Source of the DNA: Candidatus Gastranaerophilales bacterium
GTDB lineage: Bacteria > Cyanobacteriota > Vampirovibrionia > Gastranaerophilales > Gastranaerophilaceae
Direction of reading: 5' to 3'
Length of the DNA: 64,000 nt
NCBI GenBank assembly: GCA_947626225.1
Contig: CANQRH010000002.1
Location: 62,001 to 126,000, forward strand
Shown here: in pieces, positions 10,404 through 18,504 of the stretch
Position numbering within the stretch: the stretch's first letter is position 1
Layout: each line of letters begins with the position of its first letter
Translations under genes and position numbers: made by a program
Notes under the pieces: generated by a model
The model's input: only the letters and a program-made list of their open reading frames with translations
Databases searched by the model: none
Told to the model about the DNA's origin: nothing

Positions 10404-11792
10404 ATGATTAGATTAAACTGCAAAAACGTTGATGAAATGGTTATCGGTAAGGAAAACGGCTTGAATATAGCTGAAGAATTTTCAGCTTATAAAGAAACCA
10501 TTGCACAAATTATTTCTGACTTAAACAAAAGAAAAGACAAACCGGGACAGTGGCTTCAGTGGATGAATCTCGGTTATAACGAAGAAACTATCTGGTATGT
10601 AAAAGAATTCGCGTCACAGGTTAAAGGTAAATTTGAAAATATTCTTGTTCTCGGTATCGGAGGCTCGGCTTTGGGCGGTATTGCCGTTACGGAAGCTCTT
10701 TTGAAACCTTATTGGAACCTTCTTTCCAAAGAGCAAAGAAACGGAATGCCCAGAATTTTCTTCTTGGATAATATTGATCCTGATACTATTACGGGATTAT
10801 TGAGTATTCTTGATTTGAAAAAGACTCTTGTTAATGTAATTACAAAATCGGGTTCTACTGCCGAAACAATGTCGCAGTTTATGATTGTTAAAGACCTGCT
10901 TGAAAAAGAACTCGGTGATGACTACAGAAAAAATGTTGTAGCAACAACTGATAAGAAAACAGGTATTTTAAGACAGATTGCAGAGCAGGAAGGTTATAAG
11001 ACTTTTGTGGTACCCGATGATGTCGGCGGAAGATTTTCGGTATTCTCTGCCGTAGGTTTATTGCCTTTTGCACTTGTCGGGCTTGATATTGACGATATTA
11101 TAAACGGTATTAAAGATATGGATTTGGCATTGAAAAATACGGATATTAACGAAAATATCGCGGCTCAGAATGCCTTAATTCATTATTTGATGGATACTAA
11201 AAAAGGTAAAAATCTTTCGGTTATGATGCCGTATTCAAGCCGTTTAAAATATGTTTCGGATTGGTACGTTCAGCTTTGGGCTGAATCTCTCGGCAAGAAT
11301 AAAGACAATAACGGCAATGATGTTCATATCGGCCCGACACCGATAAAAGCACTCGGCGCTACCGATCAGCACTCACAAATTCAGCTCTATAACGAAGGTC
11401 CTAATGATAAGATTATTAACTTTATCAGGGTTGCAAACTTTGATAATAACCTTGAAATCCCCGGTATTTTTGAATATACGGGAATTGGATATCTGGGCGG
11501 AAAATCAATAAATCAATTGATAAATGCCGAGGCTGATTCAACAAGAGTTGCGCTGTCGGATTATAACAGACCGACTATTACAATTACTCTTGATAAAGTT
11601 GACGGCTATAATGTTGCACAGCTATTGTATATGCTTGAAGTTCAAACCGCTATAGCAGGTGAATTGTATAACATAAATACATTCAACCAGCCGGGTGTTG
11701 AACAGGCTAAAAATTACACTTATGCATTGATGGGCAGAGCGGGTTATGAAGAATCCGCACAGGTGCTTCAGGGTAAAATGACGGCGGTGTAA
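10404..11792 (+). CDS. pgi: Glucose-6-phosphate isomerase
   Basis: Interconverts glucose-6-phosphate and fructose-6-phosphate in the cytoplasm. Sugar-isomerase motifs LGIGGSALGG, TKSGSTAETM and GGRFSVFSAVG are present, with the later ATDQHSQIQLYNEGP segment. About 462 residues, typical of the shorter bacterial/archaeal-type Pgi. The start at 10404 has GAGGG five bases upstream; an in-frame ATG at 10392 overlaps that site and is less likely. Monocistronic: own promoter and an immediate terminator. Confidence 0.95.
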   Translation: MIRLNCKNVDEMVIGKENGLNIAEEFSAYKETIAQIISDLNKRKDKPGQWLQWMNLGYNEETIWYVKEFASQVKGKFENILVLGIGGSALGGIAVTEALLKPYWNLLSKEQRNGMPRIFFLDNIDPDTITGLLSILDLKKTLVNVITKSGSTAETMSQFMIVKDLLEKELGDDYRKNVVATTDKKTGILRQIAEQEGYKTFVVPDDVGGRFSVFSAVGLLPFALVGLDIDDIINGIKDMDLALKNTDINENIAAQNALIHYLMDTKKGKNLSVMMPYSSRLKYVSDWYVQLWAESLGKNKDNNGNDVHIGPTPIKALGATDQHSQIQLYNEGPNDKIINFIRVANFDNNLEIPGIFEYTGIGYLGGKSINQLINAEADSTRVALSDYNRPTITITLDKVDGYNVAQLLYMLEVQTAIAGELYNINTFNQPGVEQAKNYTYALMGRAGYEESAQVLQGKMTAV

Positions 11793-11810
11793 TAAACTCT
11801 TTCTAATATA

Positions 11811-11835
11811 AAAAACGGTCGAAAGACCGTTTTTT
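11811..11835 (+). terminator. Rho-independent terminator after pgi
   Basis: AAAAACGGTC / GAAA / GACCGTTTTT: a 10-bp perfect stem with a GAAA tetraloop and U-run, 18 bases after the pgi stop. Confidence 0.92.
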
Positions 11836-11893
11836 ATGCTTATTTTACATACATGAGAGTTCGCCGGAGTAGTACATATTGACATGTTTCTCG

Positions 11894-12053
11894 AATATCT
11901 ACACTGTGGAGTAGTAGCTTCGCTACAGCTGAACACATGATATAAAAAATAATACAAACATCTACATAGTGGGAGGGTGGCTTCGCCACAGCCGAACACA
12001 TGATATAAAAAATAACACGAACATCTGCACAGTGGGGGAGTGGCTTTGCCACC
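11894..12053 (+). repeat. 63-bp tandem repeat array with covarying hairpin (about 2.5 units)
   Basis: Three head-to-tail copies with a 63-base period: the shared ATCTRC box begins at 11897, 11960 and 12023. Each unit ends in a small hairpin at 11914-11926, 11977-11989 and 12040-12052 with stems GTAGC/GCTAC, GTGGC/GCCAC and GTGGC/GCCAC, loops TTC or TTT. Hairpins 1 and 2 differ by compensating changes. Between hairpins is a conserved linker containing GAACACATGATATAAAAAATA. A copy in inverse orientation lies at 13681-13760. The rest of the 399-base gap between pgi and trxB holds the two flanking terminators and a weak hairpin at 12112-12138. Confidence 0.88.
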
Positions 12054-12084
12054 AAAAAAAGGCTCCTCTTATATAATGAGGAGC
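12053..12084 (-). terminator. Probable terminator of the trxB operon
   Basis: Read on the minus strand, GCTCCTC (12078-12084) pairs with GAGGAGC (12062-12068) around a 9-base loop and is followed by a T-rich run (plus-strand A run 12053-12060). It lies about 110 bases beyond the trxB stop. Confidence 0.65.
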
Positions 12085-12191
12085 TGATACTGAGCAATCA
12101 GAAGAGTTGAGGATTTACATTATCATAATATCCTCACTTCTTCCGAAAAACATTCAACCAAATAGCAATAAATCACACGCAGACTTTAATG

Positions 12192-13148
12192 CTAAAGAGT
12201 AACATCCGACAGCACTGCTTCTTTATGAGTTTCGATATATTTAACCGCATAAACGGCACCCACGGCACCATCGGAAGCTGCTGTAATAACTTGTCTCAGC
12301 GGAGTTTTTCTGACATCACCGACAGCAAAAACTCCATCAATTGATGTTGCCATAGTACTGTCAGTTACAATAAACCCGGAAGCATCCTGTTCAAGCTGAC
12401 CTGAAATATGTTCAACATTCGGCGTGATTCCGATATAAGGAAAAACACCGTCTACAAGCAGATTAGAAGTTTGTTTAGTTTTGACGTTTTCAATAACGGC
12501 GGTATTAACGAGATTGTCACCTTTAATTTCTTTTACAACGGAATCCCAGACAAATTCAATTTTTTCGTTTTTAAACGCTCGTTCTTGAATAATTTTATCT
12601 GCTCTTAGTTCGTTTCTTCTGTGGATAAGATAAACTTTGTCAGCAAATTTTGTAAGATACATAGCTTCTTCAACGGCAGAATTACCGCCACCGACAACTG
12701 CAACTGTTTTATTTTTATAAAACGCACCGTCACAAACGGCACAATAGCTGACGCCTCGTCCTACAAATTCTTTTTCGCCGTTAACACCGAGTTTCATCGG
12801 CTGTGCGCCTGTAGCGATTATAATTGTTTTTGCCGTAAACTCATAATCTTTTGTTGTAATTTTTTTTGATTTTAGATCAATATTTTGAATTTCCTGCATC
12901 GGGAATTTTTGGACACCGAACTTATCGGCATGCTCCTCGAATTTTTCCATCAAGTCATAACCGCCCACAATCGGAAACCCGGGGTAATTTTCAAGCTCCA
13001 TATAGTTAGACGGCTGACCGCCGAACATATTCAAATCTACAATCGCAACAGTAACAGCTCCTCTGCCTGCGTATATGGCGGCAGCAAGACCGGCAGGGCC
13101 TCCGCCTAAAATAATTGTATCAAAATTTAGTTTTTCCATTCTCCTCAT
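12192..13148 (-). CDS. trxB: Thioredoxin-disulfide reductase
   Basis: NADPH-dependent flavoprotein that reduces thioredoxin. FAD-binding GGGPAGLAAAIYAGR at the N-terminus, redox-active CAVC in SYCAVCDGAFY (about residue 138), NADPH-binding GGGNSAVEEA, and C-terminal GVFAVGDVR. 318 residues, standard length. The first ATG (13148) overlaps the stop of the upstream secreted-protein gene in an ATGA; an alternative ATG three codons in (13139) has GAGGAG only one base upstream and is less favoured. The two genes form an operon. Confidence 0.95.
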   Translation of the reverse strand: MRRMEKLNFDTIILGGGPAGLAAAIYAGRGAVTVAIVDLNMFGGQPSNYMELENYPGFPIVGGYDLMEKFEEHADKFGVQKFPMQEIQNIDLKSKKITTKDYEFTAKTIIIATGAQPMKLGVNGEKEFVGRGVSYCAVCDGAFYKNKTVAVVGGGNSAVEEAMYLTKFADKVYLIHRRNELRADKIIQERAFKNEKIEFVWDSVVKEIKGDNLVNTAVIENVKTKQTSNLLVDGVFPYIGITPNVEHISGQLEQDASGFIVTDSTMATSIDGVFAVGDVRKTPLRQVITAASDGAVGAVYAVKYIETHKEAVLSDVTL

Positions 13149-13636
13149 TTCCCTGTAATGCTTGTACCTGAAATCTTTTCACCTTTCAATATATACAAAG
13201 CGGTATCTTTTTTAATTAACGAATTGTCAAAAGTTGAAAATGTTTCAAGTGTAATGTAGTTTACGCCCGTGAAAGTATTACCGTTAAGTTTTAAATCTAC
13301 CGTGTCGGTCAGCACTCTGTTAGAGTCATACTTTCCTGTTTTGGTAAATCTTATGATATTTCCCTCAACATAATCCAGTTTAACAGAAGCACTCGCTCCT
13401 GTAAACGGATTGTTTAAATTTATGACGTCACCGACACGAGATAAGTTCCAAAAATCAACAGTCTGAGGTCGAAAATTCATTGTGCCTGACTGTTTGTCAA
13501 CTTTTGCCAGAACCCGCCAGCTTCCGAAAAATGAGTTAGGCAGAGCATCTATCTTGGATATCCCTGCTTTTAAAGTTTCCGCCGACACAGTTAAACCGAC
13601 TAAAAGTATAAATAATGTAAGTATCTTTTTTATCAT
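13145..13636 (-). CDS. Secreted protein of unknown function
   Basis: 163 residues with a clear signal peptide (MIKKILTLFILLVGLTVSA, cleavage likely after SA). The mature part is beta-rich with Phe/Trp/Thr-rich strands (SFFGSWRVLAKVDK) and has no Cys, so it is not an obvious thioredoxin-system client despite being coupled to trxB by a 4-base overlap. Not recognised. Inference: a periplasmic or outer-membrane-associated protein. Confidence 0.75.
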   Translation of the reverse strand: MIKKILTLFILLVGLTVSAETLKAGISKIDALPNSFFGSWRVLAKVDKQSGTMNFRPQTVDFWNLSRVGDVINLNNPFTGASASVKLDYVEGNIIRFTKTGKYDSNRVLTDTVDLKLNGNTFTGVNYITLETFSTFDNSLIKKDTALYILKGEKISGTSITGK

Positions 13637-13680
13637 AGTAATTACTTAACTATTTTATATCAATTATCAATATTTTTAAA

Positions 13681-13760
13681 GTGGTGTAACCACTCCCCCA
13701 CTGTGTAGATGTTCGTAAAACTTCTCATATCATATGTACTGCTGTGACGAAACTTTTCCA
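13681..13760 (-). repeat. Inverted copy of the 63-bp hairpin repeat
   Basis: The reverse complement matches the 11894-12053 units: CGAACATCTACACAGTGGGG is followed by a hairpin with stem GTGGT/ACCAC at 13681-13693 (again a paired change from GTGGC/GCCAC). Upstream on the minus strand comes a degenerate linker and a second, decayed hairpin (GTGACGAAAC region). Further degenerate GTAAAACTT/GTGAAACTT segments at 13774 and 13806 hint at older copies. With the direct array this brackets the trxB operon in inverted orientation. Confidence 0.75.
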
Positions 13761-13908
13761 CACATATATATTAGTGAAACTTATTATATAATATTTAATC
13801 TTTTAGTAAAACTTATTCTCATACTGTTAAAAGCAGATTTTACTTAATATTTTTAAAAAAGTTGCAAAATATTGAAAATATCTATATAATATCTCTGAGA
13901 GGTTTATT

Positions 13909-14499
13909 ATGAGAGAACTTATTGAAAAAGACAGAAAAATTACCGTTGTTCCGCCGGATTTTAAGTGCGCTAACAAAGGTACGGTTGTTGAAGTTGAACC
14001 AAAATATTTTACCGTTGAACTTGAATATGAGCCTGACGGTATTATGAGACATAATTACTGTGAGTTTTATACGCAGACAAATCACGGGACTTTGTACTTT
14101 GATTCTTTCGCCGAAAGTATTGAAGGTAAAAGAATTAAGGTCGCTAATCCCGCAAAACACAGGTTCTTGCAAAGACGTCAATATACCCGTATAAAATTTG
14201 TTCATGATTTGGATTTGAAATGTAATGATAAATCACATAAAATTACTACTCTCGATATTTCTGCCGGTGGTATGAAATTTAAAACTGCCGAAAATATTGA
14301 TATTGAAAAGGAATATTTGATTACTTTGCCGCTTTCCGAAGAACAGACTGTTGAATGTATTTTCAGCCCTATCAGAATCGAGAAAAATGAAAACTCCGGT
14401 TATACCTTATCCGGAAGATTTGATTATCATTCGGGCAAAGATAAAATGACACTTACACAGTATTGTGCAAAACGAAGTATTGAAATCCGTTGTAAATAA
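13909..14499 (+). CDS. PilZ domain protein (cyclic-di-GMP receptor)
   Basis: 196 residues. N-terminal YcgR/PilZN-like beta domain (about 1-80), then a PilZ domain whose two c-di-GMP-binding signatures are intact: RRQYTR (89-94, RxxxR) and DISAGG (116-121, D/NxSxxG). Expected to bind c-di-GMP and act on a surface or polysaccharide process. TATAAT at 13885-13890 and GAGAGG before the ATG. Its partner is not evident; the following gene is 12 bases downstream and starts with TTG. Confidence 0.88.
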   Translation: MRELIEKDRKITVVPPDFKCANKGTVVEVEPKYFTVELEYEPDGIMRHNYCEFYTQTNHGTLYFDSFAESIEGKRIKVANPAKHRFLQRRQYTRIKFVHDLDLKCNDKSHKITTLDISAGGMKFKTAENIDIEKEYLITLPLSEEQTVECIFSPIRIEKNENSGYTLSGRFDYHSGKDKMTLTQYCAKRSIEIRCK

Positions 14500-14511
14500 T
14501 GAGGTTTACTT

Positions 14512-15525
14512 TTGAGCCTGATTAATTTATTGCGAAAAAATAACAGAATAACTTTATTTACGACACCTTCACACGGTCAAAAATTCTTTTTGTTTCATAA
14601 ATTTGCTCAATTTTATAAGTATGATATATCGGAAACTGATGCTTATAACCCTTGTGAAGCTTTATTAAGAGCGGAACAGCGTGCTTCGCGGATTTATAAA
14701 ACCAAATCAACTCATTTTTTAACAAACGGCTCCACAAGCGGAATTATTGCCGCCGTTCTTGCCTGCACTCAAAAAGGCGATAAGGTGCTTTTATGGCGAA
14801 ATGCTCATCCCTCACATCTTAATGCGGTTAAACTCGCAGGATGTGAGCCTGTGTTTTACGATTTACCTGTCATTAAAGAATGGGGAATCCCCGATAAAAC
14901 AACCTTTGATTTGATTGATAAAAAAGGAATTAAAGCCGTTATTGTTACTTCCCCGACTTATGAAGGAATAGTTTCCGATATAAAACAGTTAAAGAAATTC
15001 GGCGGTTATTTGATAGTTGATGAAGCTCACGGTGCTTTATATCCGTTTTCGGATAAATTACCGCAAAGTGCCGTAAATATTGCTGATTTTACTGTTCAGT
15101 CACTGCACAAAACTGCAGGCGGGCTAAACCCTACCGCTCTTTTGCATGTAAATTGTGATGTTGACGTTAGTAAAGCTCTTTCCATGATTAATACTACTTC
15201 GCCTTCATACCCTCTGCTGGCTTCTATCGAAGCAAATATTAGCTTCTTAAATTCTCAAAGAGGCAGAAAATGTATCAATGATTTGACAGAAAATATTGAA
15301 CTTTTAAGAAACGAAGTTAAAAATGTGGAATTCGGCGGAGATGACCTTACCAAAATCCTTATTAAAAAAGAAGATTTGTCGGGATTTGAACTTTCAAAAC
15401 TTCTATATGAAAAATTTTCAATTGAGGATGAAAAAACTAATGAAATTTCAACCATGCTTTTGTGCGGAATCGGAACGAACGATAAAAAATTGGAACGCCT
15501 GAAAAAAGCTTTGAAAAAGATATAA
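14512..15525 (+). CDS. Orn/Lys/Arg decarboxylase-like PLP enzyme (short)
   Basis: Fold-type I PLP protein, 337 residues. TTPSHGQKFF and LTNGSTSGIIAAV match the major domain of basic amino-acid decarboxylases; the PLP aspartate and lysine regions are VDEAHGALYPF and VQSLHKTAGGLNPTA. It is shorter than classical lysine/arginine decarboxylases (over 450 residues) and has only a small C-terminal domain, as in YaaO-like proteins. TTG start with GAGG at 14501-14504. Substrate cannot be told from the sequence. Confidence 0.85.
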   Translation: MSLINLLRKNNRITLFTTPSHGQKFFLFHKFAQFYKYDISETDAYNPCEALLRAEQRASRIYKTKSTHFLTNGSTSGIIAAVLACTQKGDKVLLWRNAHPSHLNAVKLAGCEPVFYDLPVIKEWGIPDKTTFDLIDKKGIKAVIVTSPTYEGIVSDIKQLKKFGGYLIVDEAHGALYPFSDKLPQSAVNIADFTVQSLHKTAGGLNPTALLHVNCDVDVSKALSMINTTSPSYPLLASIEANISFLNSQRGRKCINDLTENIELLRNEVKNVEFGGDDLTKILIKKEDLSGFELSKLLYEKFSIEDEKTNEISTMLLCGIGTNDKKLERLKKALKKI

Positions 15526-15552
15526 AAAAAAGAACCTTTCGGTTCTTTTTTT
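15525..15552. terminator. Bidirectional terminator
   Basis: AGAACC TTTC GGTTCT stem flanked by A-run and T-run; serves the PLP gene (+) and, by symmetry, the convergent HEAT-like gene (-), whose stop it touches. Confidence 0.9.
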
Positions 15553-15829
15553 ATGCTGCCATTTTTATTTCTCTTATTAAATATTGTGCAACCCATTCAA
15601 AATCTTTATTTTCTTGAGCTGCTTTTTGTAAGTATTTAACTGACGGTGCGCCGATTCTGATTAGAGTCATTGCAACAACTCCGCGTTTGATACCTCTTAC
15701 AACCTGAAGCTCGTCTACAAGCTGAGGTAATGCGGAAGTTCCGATACTTACAAGTTTATTTTCCAAGATATTTTTTGTAGTGTTATCTGCATTTTCCAAC
15801 TTTGAAAGAATTTCATTAACTGTTTCCAT
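15551..15829 (-). CDS. Small HEAT-repeat-like protein
   Basis: 92 residues, all helical, with two to three HEAT-like units (NKLVSIGTSALPQLVDEL and VAMTLIRIGAPSVKYLQKAA), the pattern 'IG..ALP.L' being typical. Such short HEAT/PBS-lyase proteins are scaffolds in relatives of cyanobacteria. GGAG precedes the ATG. Stand-alone gene; no function claimed. Confidence 0.7.
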   Translation of the reverse strand: METVNEILSKLENADNTTKNILENKLVSIGTSALPQLVDELQVVRGIKRGVVAMTLIRIGAPSVKYLQKAAQENKDFEWVAQYLIREIKMAA

Positions 15830-15957
15830 TATAATATCTCCATTAATCTATATTCTGATTATAAACTAAAAAATACCATGCTTTAGATTTCCTTACATAA
15901 TCTTTATATCTTTATAAAATCCTTCTGTTTACTAACCCCATAAATTTTAAATCGTTG

Positions 15958-15963
15958 TATAAT
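15958..15963 (+). promoter_or_regulatory. -10 box giving a leaderless patatin mRNA
   Basis: TATAAT ends six bases before the ATG at 15970, so transcription should start at or next to the A of the start codon. No Shine-Dalgarno is present and no clear -35 is seen. Confidence 0.6.
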
Positions 15964-15969
15964 TAATAT

Positions 15970-17169
15970 ATGAATAAAAGTTTTAAATATGCATGTTTAT
16001 TCGGAGGCGGAGCTATACGCGGTATATCATATATCGGTGCATTAAAAGCTCTTGAAGAACTTAAAATTTACCCTAATACTTTAGGCGGTTCTTCAGTCGG
16101 TGCAATAATTGCCGCATTGCTTGCAGTCGGGTATACGGCGGAGGAAATAAGACATGTATTTTTAAAAGTTAATTTTGATTTGTTCCGTGATATTTCAATC
16201 GGCCTGGGTTCGGTTTTTGCATTGAGCAAAGGGGAAGTTTTTCTTGAATGGGTTAGAGAAATGATTGAATCCAAGTATTACGGAAAAGATTATAAAAAAG
16301 GTTCAAATCGTGCCGTAACTTTTAAAGATATTGATAAAAATCTTGTAATTATAACTACGAATTTATCAAATTTTGAATGCAAAGAATTTTCAAAATTTGA
16401 AACTCCGGATTATGAAATAGCTTCCGCGGTAAGAATTTCATGCTGCATGCCCGGGCTTATGAAACCTATTGAGTATAACAAAACGCTCTTGGTTGACGGT
16501 GATTTGCAAAAAAGCTGGCCGATGTGGAAACTCTCTCAAAATGTGCAAAATGATGATGAAAGAATACTTGAGTTCAGGCTTGAAGGAAATTATGAAACTA
16601 ACGATTTGTCGGGAATTGATTATGCAAATGCCGTTTACAGCTGTATGACCGCCATGTCTACCTCTTTTATTACCGATATTTATGCCGAACGCGACAAATT
16701 TGATTATATTGTTTTAAATACGGGAGATATTGTAGTTGTTGATTTTAATATGAATGAACACAAACGCCTTGCTCTGATTGAGTCCGGTTATAATCAAACC
16801 ATGTCATATTTTAAAAATGTTCTGCCGCGTAAAAAAGTCATGCTTAAAAATTGTTATGAAAAAATAAACTCTCATGTATCAAGAATTCGTAAATTTATTC
16901 TTTCCGATAAGATTGTTAAAGCTAAAATCCAGCTCGGAGATTTGTTTACGGAACTTTGCGATATGAATAAAGTAATTGATGAGAAGGATTATGCCGAGAT
17001 AAGAAAATTTAAAGATACGTTTTTATCAAATATTCACTTCCCTGCTCTGTTCGGTAAAGTAAAATTGAAAAATGATAATCTTGTAAAGGCGCAGATAACA
17101 AATATTTGCAATAATGTTAAAGAAAAAATTGCAGAGTTTAACGGATACCTTGAATTTTATCCGCTGTAG
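15970..17169 (+). CDS. Patatin-like phospholipase
   Basis: Serine acyl hydrolase with a Ser-Asp dyad. Oxyanion motif GGGAIRG (12-18), nucleophile elbow GSSVG (39-43), and the catalytic Asp in LLVDGDLQKSW (about 175). 399 residues; the C-terminal third (about 270-399) is a helical, Lys-rich extension with no recognised domain. No signal peptide, so cytoplasmic or secreted by another route. Roles in lipid turnover or as a toxin are both possible. Apparently leaderless. Confidence 0.9.
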   Translation: MNKSFKYACLFGGGAIRGISYIGALKALEELKIYPNTLGGSSVGAIIAALLAVGYTAEEIRHVFLKVNFDLFRDISIGLGSVFALSKGEVFLEWVREMIESKYYGKDYKKGSNRAVTFKDIDKNLVIITTNLSNFECKEFSKFETPDYEIASAVRISCCMPGLMKPIEYNKTLLVDGDLQKSWPMWKLSQNVQNDDERILEFRLEGNYETNDLSGIDYANAVYSCMTAMSTSFITDIYAERDKFDYIVLNTGDIVVVDFNMNEHKRLALIESGYNQTMSYFKNVLPRKKVMLKNCYEKINSHVSRIRKFILSDKIVKAKIQLGDLFTELCDMNKVIDEKDYAEIRKFKDTFLSNIHFPALFGKVKLKNDNLVKAQITNICNNVKEKIAEFNGYLEFYPL

Positions 17170-17198
17170 TTGACATTGTAACGGGTTTTAATTATCAT
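17170..17198 (+). promoter_or_regulatory. Putative promoter of tRNA-Leu
   Basis: TTGACA (17170-17175) and TATCAT (17193-17198) with a 17-base spacer, about 50 bases upstream of the tRNA. A second TTGACA occurs at 17224-17229 but lacks a matching -10. Confidence 0.4.
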
Positions 17199-17253
17199 TG
17201 AAAGTGCCCTTTATATAGTGCAATTGACAATTTTATATACAAGATGTTTTTGT

Positions 17254-17339
17254 GCCCTGATGGCGGAATCGGTAGACGCGTCGGACTTAAAATCCGGTTG
17301 GAGTTAAATCCAGTGCCAGTTCAAGTCTGGCTCAGGGCA
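17254..17339 (+). tRNA. tRNA-Leu(UAA)
   Basis: Class II tRNA, 86 bases. Acceptor GCCCTGA pairs with TCAGGGC; anticodon loop CTTAAAA (anticodon TAA at 17288-17290) on a 5-bp stem; long variable arm; TTCAAGT T-loop. CCA is not encoded. The anticodon loop is uninterrupted, unlike the group I intron-containing tRNA-Leu(UAA) of many cyanobacteria and plastids. Confidence 0.96.
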
Positions 17340-17346
17340 AATTTTC

Positions 17347-17370
17347 GGAACCCGTAAGGGTTCCTTTTTT
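17347..17370 (+). terminator. Terminator of tRNA-Leu
   Basis: GGAACCC GTAA GGGTTCC followed by six T, eight bases after the tRNA. Confidence 0.92.
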
Positions 17371-17450
17371 ATGTAAAGATTTATTAACAAAAGTTTTTTT
17401 TATGTCAATTTTTATATTTTTGAATACTTAATATATATATAGTATATAAC

Positions 17451-17462
17451 CGAGAGTATAAA
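17451..17462 (+). promoter_or_regulatory. CGAGAGTATAAA leader motif, copy 1
   Basis: The 12-base string CGAGAGTATAAA lies directly before the EF-hand gene, preceded by an AT-alternating tract with TATATAAC. The same string after a similar tract occurs at 25485-25496 before another Gly/Cys-rich protein gene. A shared promoter/leader element is inferred. Confidence 0.5.
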
Positions 17463-17463
17463 A

Positions 17464-18504
17464 ATGACTATTTTTCAAAAAATCGGGAATTTTTTCTCAT
17501 CAAATTTCAAAAACGGTAACATTGCAAAATGGACTACTGCAGCAGGTGCTACGGCATTTACCGTAGGTGCCACGGGTGCGATGATACATTCTATGAACCA
17601 TTCTTCTTCATGTGACAGAGGAATATTCAGCGGAATGTTCGGCGGATGCTGCGGCGGAGGATTTACCGGCGGGTATGTGGGCGGAGCCTACATGGGTGGC
17701 CCTTACATGGGCGGATTTATCCCAGGAGCCGGCCCGTTAAATGATCCGCAATTACAGCATCTTATGTATTGTAATCCTTTGGGAATTACCAATACTCCTT
17801 ATGCACAAATGACAGGTTATTCAAATAACTTCGGCATGTACAATTCAGGTATGTATAGCGGTGCGTATCCTAATTTTTCAATGTTAAATCAGTTGTATAC
17901 TCAGACATTTTTACCGGGAAATAATAATAAGTTAAATCCTACCGATGCAGCCTATGCAGGTGATTTAGCCGCAAATCAAGGTACTGAGGCCGGTCAGAAA
18001 TTAGATGCCGCTCTTGATGCTATGACTGATAAAAACGGAAACGTTATTGACGGTAAAGAGATAACATTTATTGATTTCGGAGATAAAACTTCCGTTGAAG
18101 ACAGAAAAGCTACATATAAAGAACAAATCAGCGAAATCGGTAAATCATATCTTAAAAATATGGATAAAAACGGCGACGGTATTGTAAACCAAGAAGAATA
18201 CATTGCCGCAGAACTTGCGGATGCTCCGGCTGATGCATCGGCAGCACAAAAAGAAGCAATGAAAAATGCCGCACAAACGGCGTTTTCAAAACTTGACCAA
18301 AACCGTGACGGTAAGCTTGACTGGAAAGAAACATCATCCATGATTCAGACATTTGACAGAGATGTTTCAAACGGTAAATCTATTGACGGTAAAATAACTT
18401 CCGATGAATTTGCACACTGGGCTGAACTTATGCAGAATTCAGACTCTGTTGAATTTGATAATAATGTCAGAAGCAGTTATGAAGATTTATTCGGCGGCAA
18501 CTAA
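17464..18504 (+). CDS. Gly/Cys-rich EF-hand protein
   Basis: 346 residues. A hydrophobic stretch (about 22-42) is followed by a Gly-rich, Cys-containing segment (50-90, with FGGCCGGG) and an Asn/Tyr/Met-rich region. The C-terminal half carries two good EF-hand calcium loops, DKNGDGIVNQEE (234-245) and DQNRDGKLDWKE (278-289), plus a degenerate third (298-315) and a possible vestige DKNGNVIDGKE. Probably calcium binding. Architecture resembles lineage-specific proteins, cf. the gene at 25515. Ends inside the convergent csaB (18-bp overlap). Confidence 0.8.
   Translation: MTIFQKIGNFFSSNFKNGNIAKWTTAAGATAFTVGATGAMIHSMNHSSSCDRGIFSGMFGGCCGGGFTGGYVGGAYMGGPYMGGFIPGAGPLNDPQLQHLMYCNPLGITNTPYAQMTGYSNNFGMYNSGMYSGAYPNFSMLNQLYTQTFLPGNNNKLNPTDAAYAGDLAANQGTEAGQKLDAALDAMTDKNGNVIDGKEITFIDFGDKTSVEDRKATYKEQISEIGKSYLKNMDKNGDGIVNQEEYIAAELADAPADASAAQKEAMKNAAQTAFSKLDQNRDGKLDWKETSSMIQTFDRDVSNGKSIDGKITSDEFAHWAELMQNSDSVEFDNNVRSSYEDLFGGN

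Noticed and set aside
11894-12053. CRISPR array
   Set aside because: Units are contiguous without unique spacers, there are only about 2.5 copies, and no cas genes are near.
11840-12097. 85-codon minus-strand frame with a 21-residue repeat
   Set aside because: The frame stays open only because the DNA repeat period (63) is a multiple of three; it lacks a ribosome site, covers two terminators, and the hairpin covariation favours a non-coding repeat.
17254-17339. Group I intron in tRNA-Leu(UAA)
   Set aside because: The anticodon stem and loop are continuous; all 86 bases fold as a mature tRNA.
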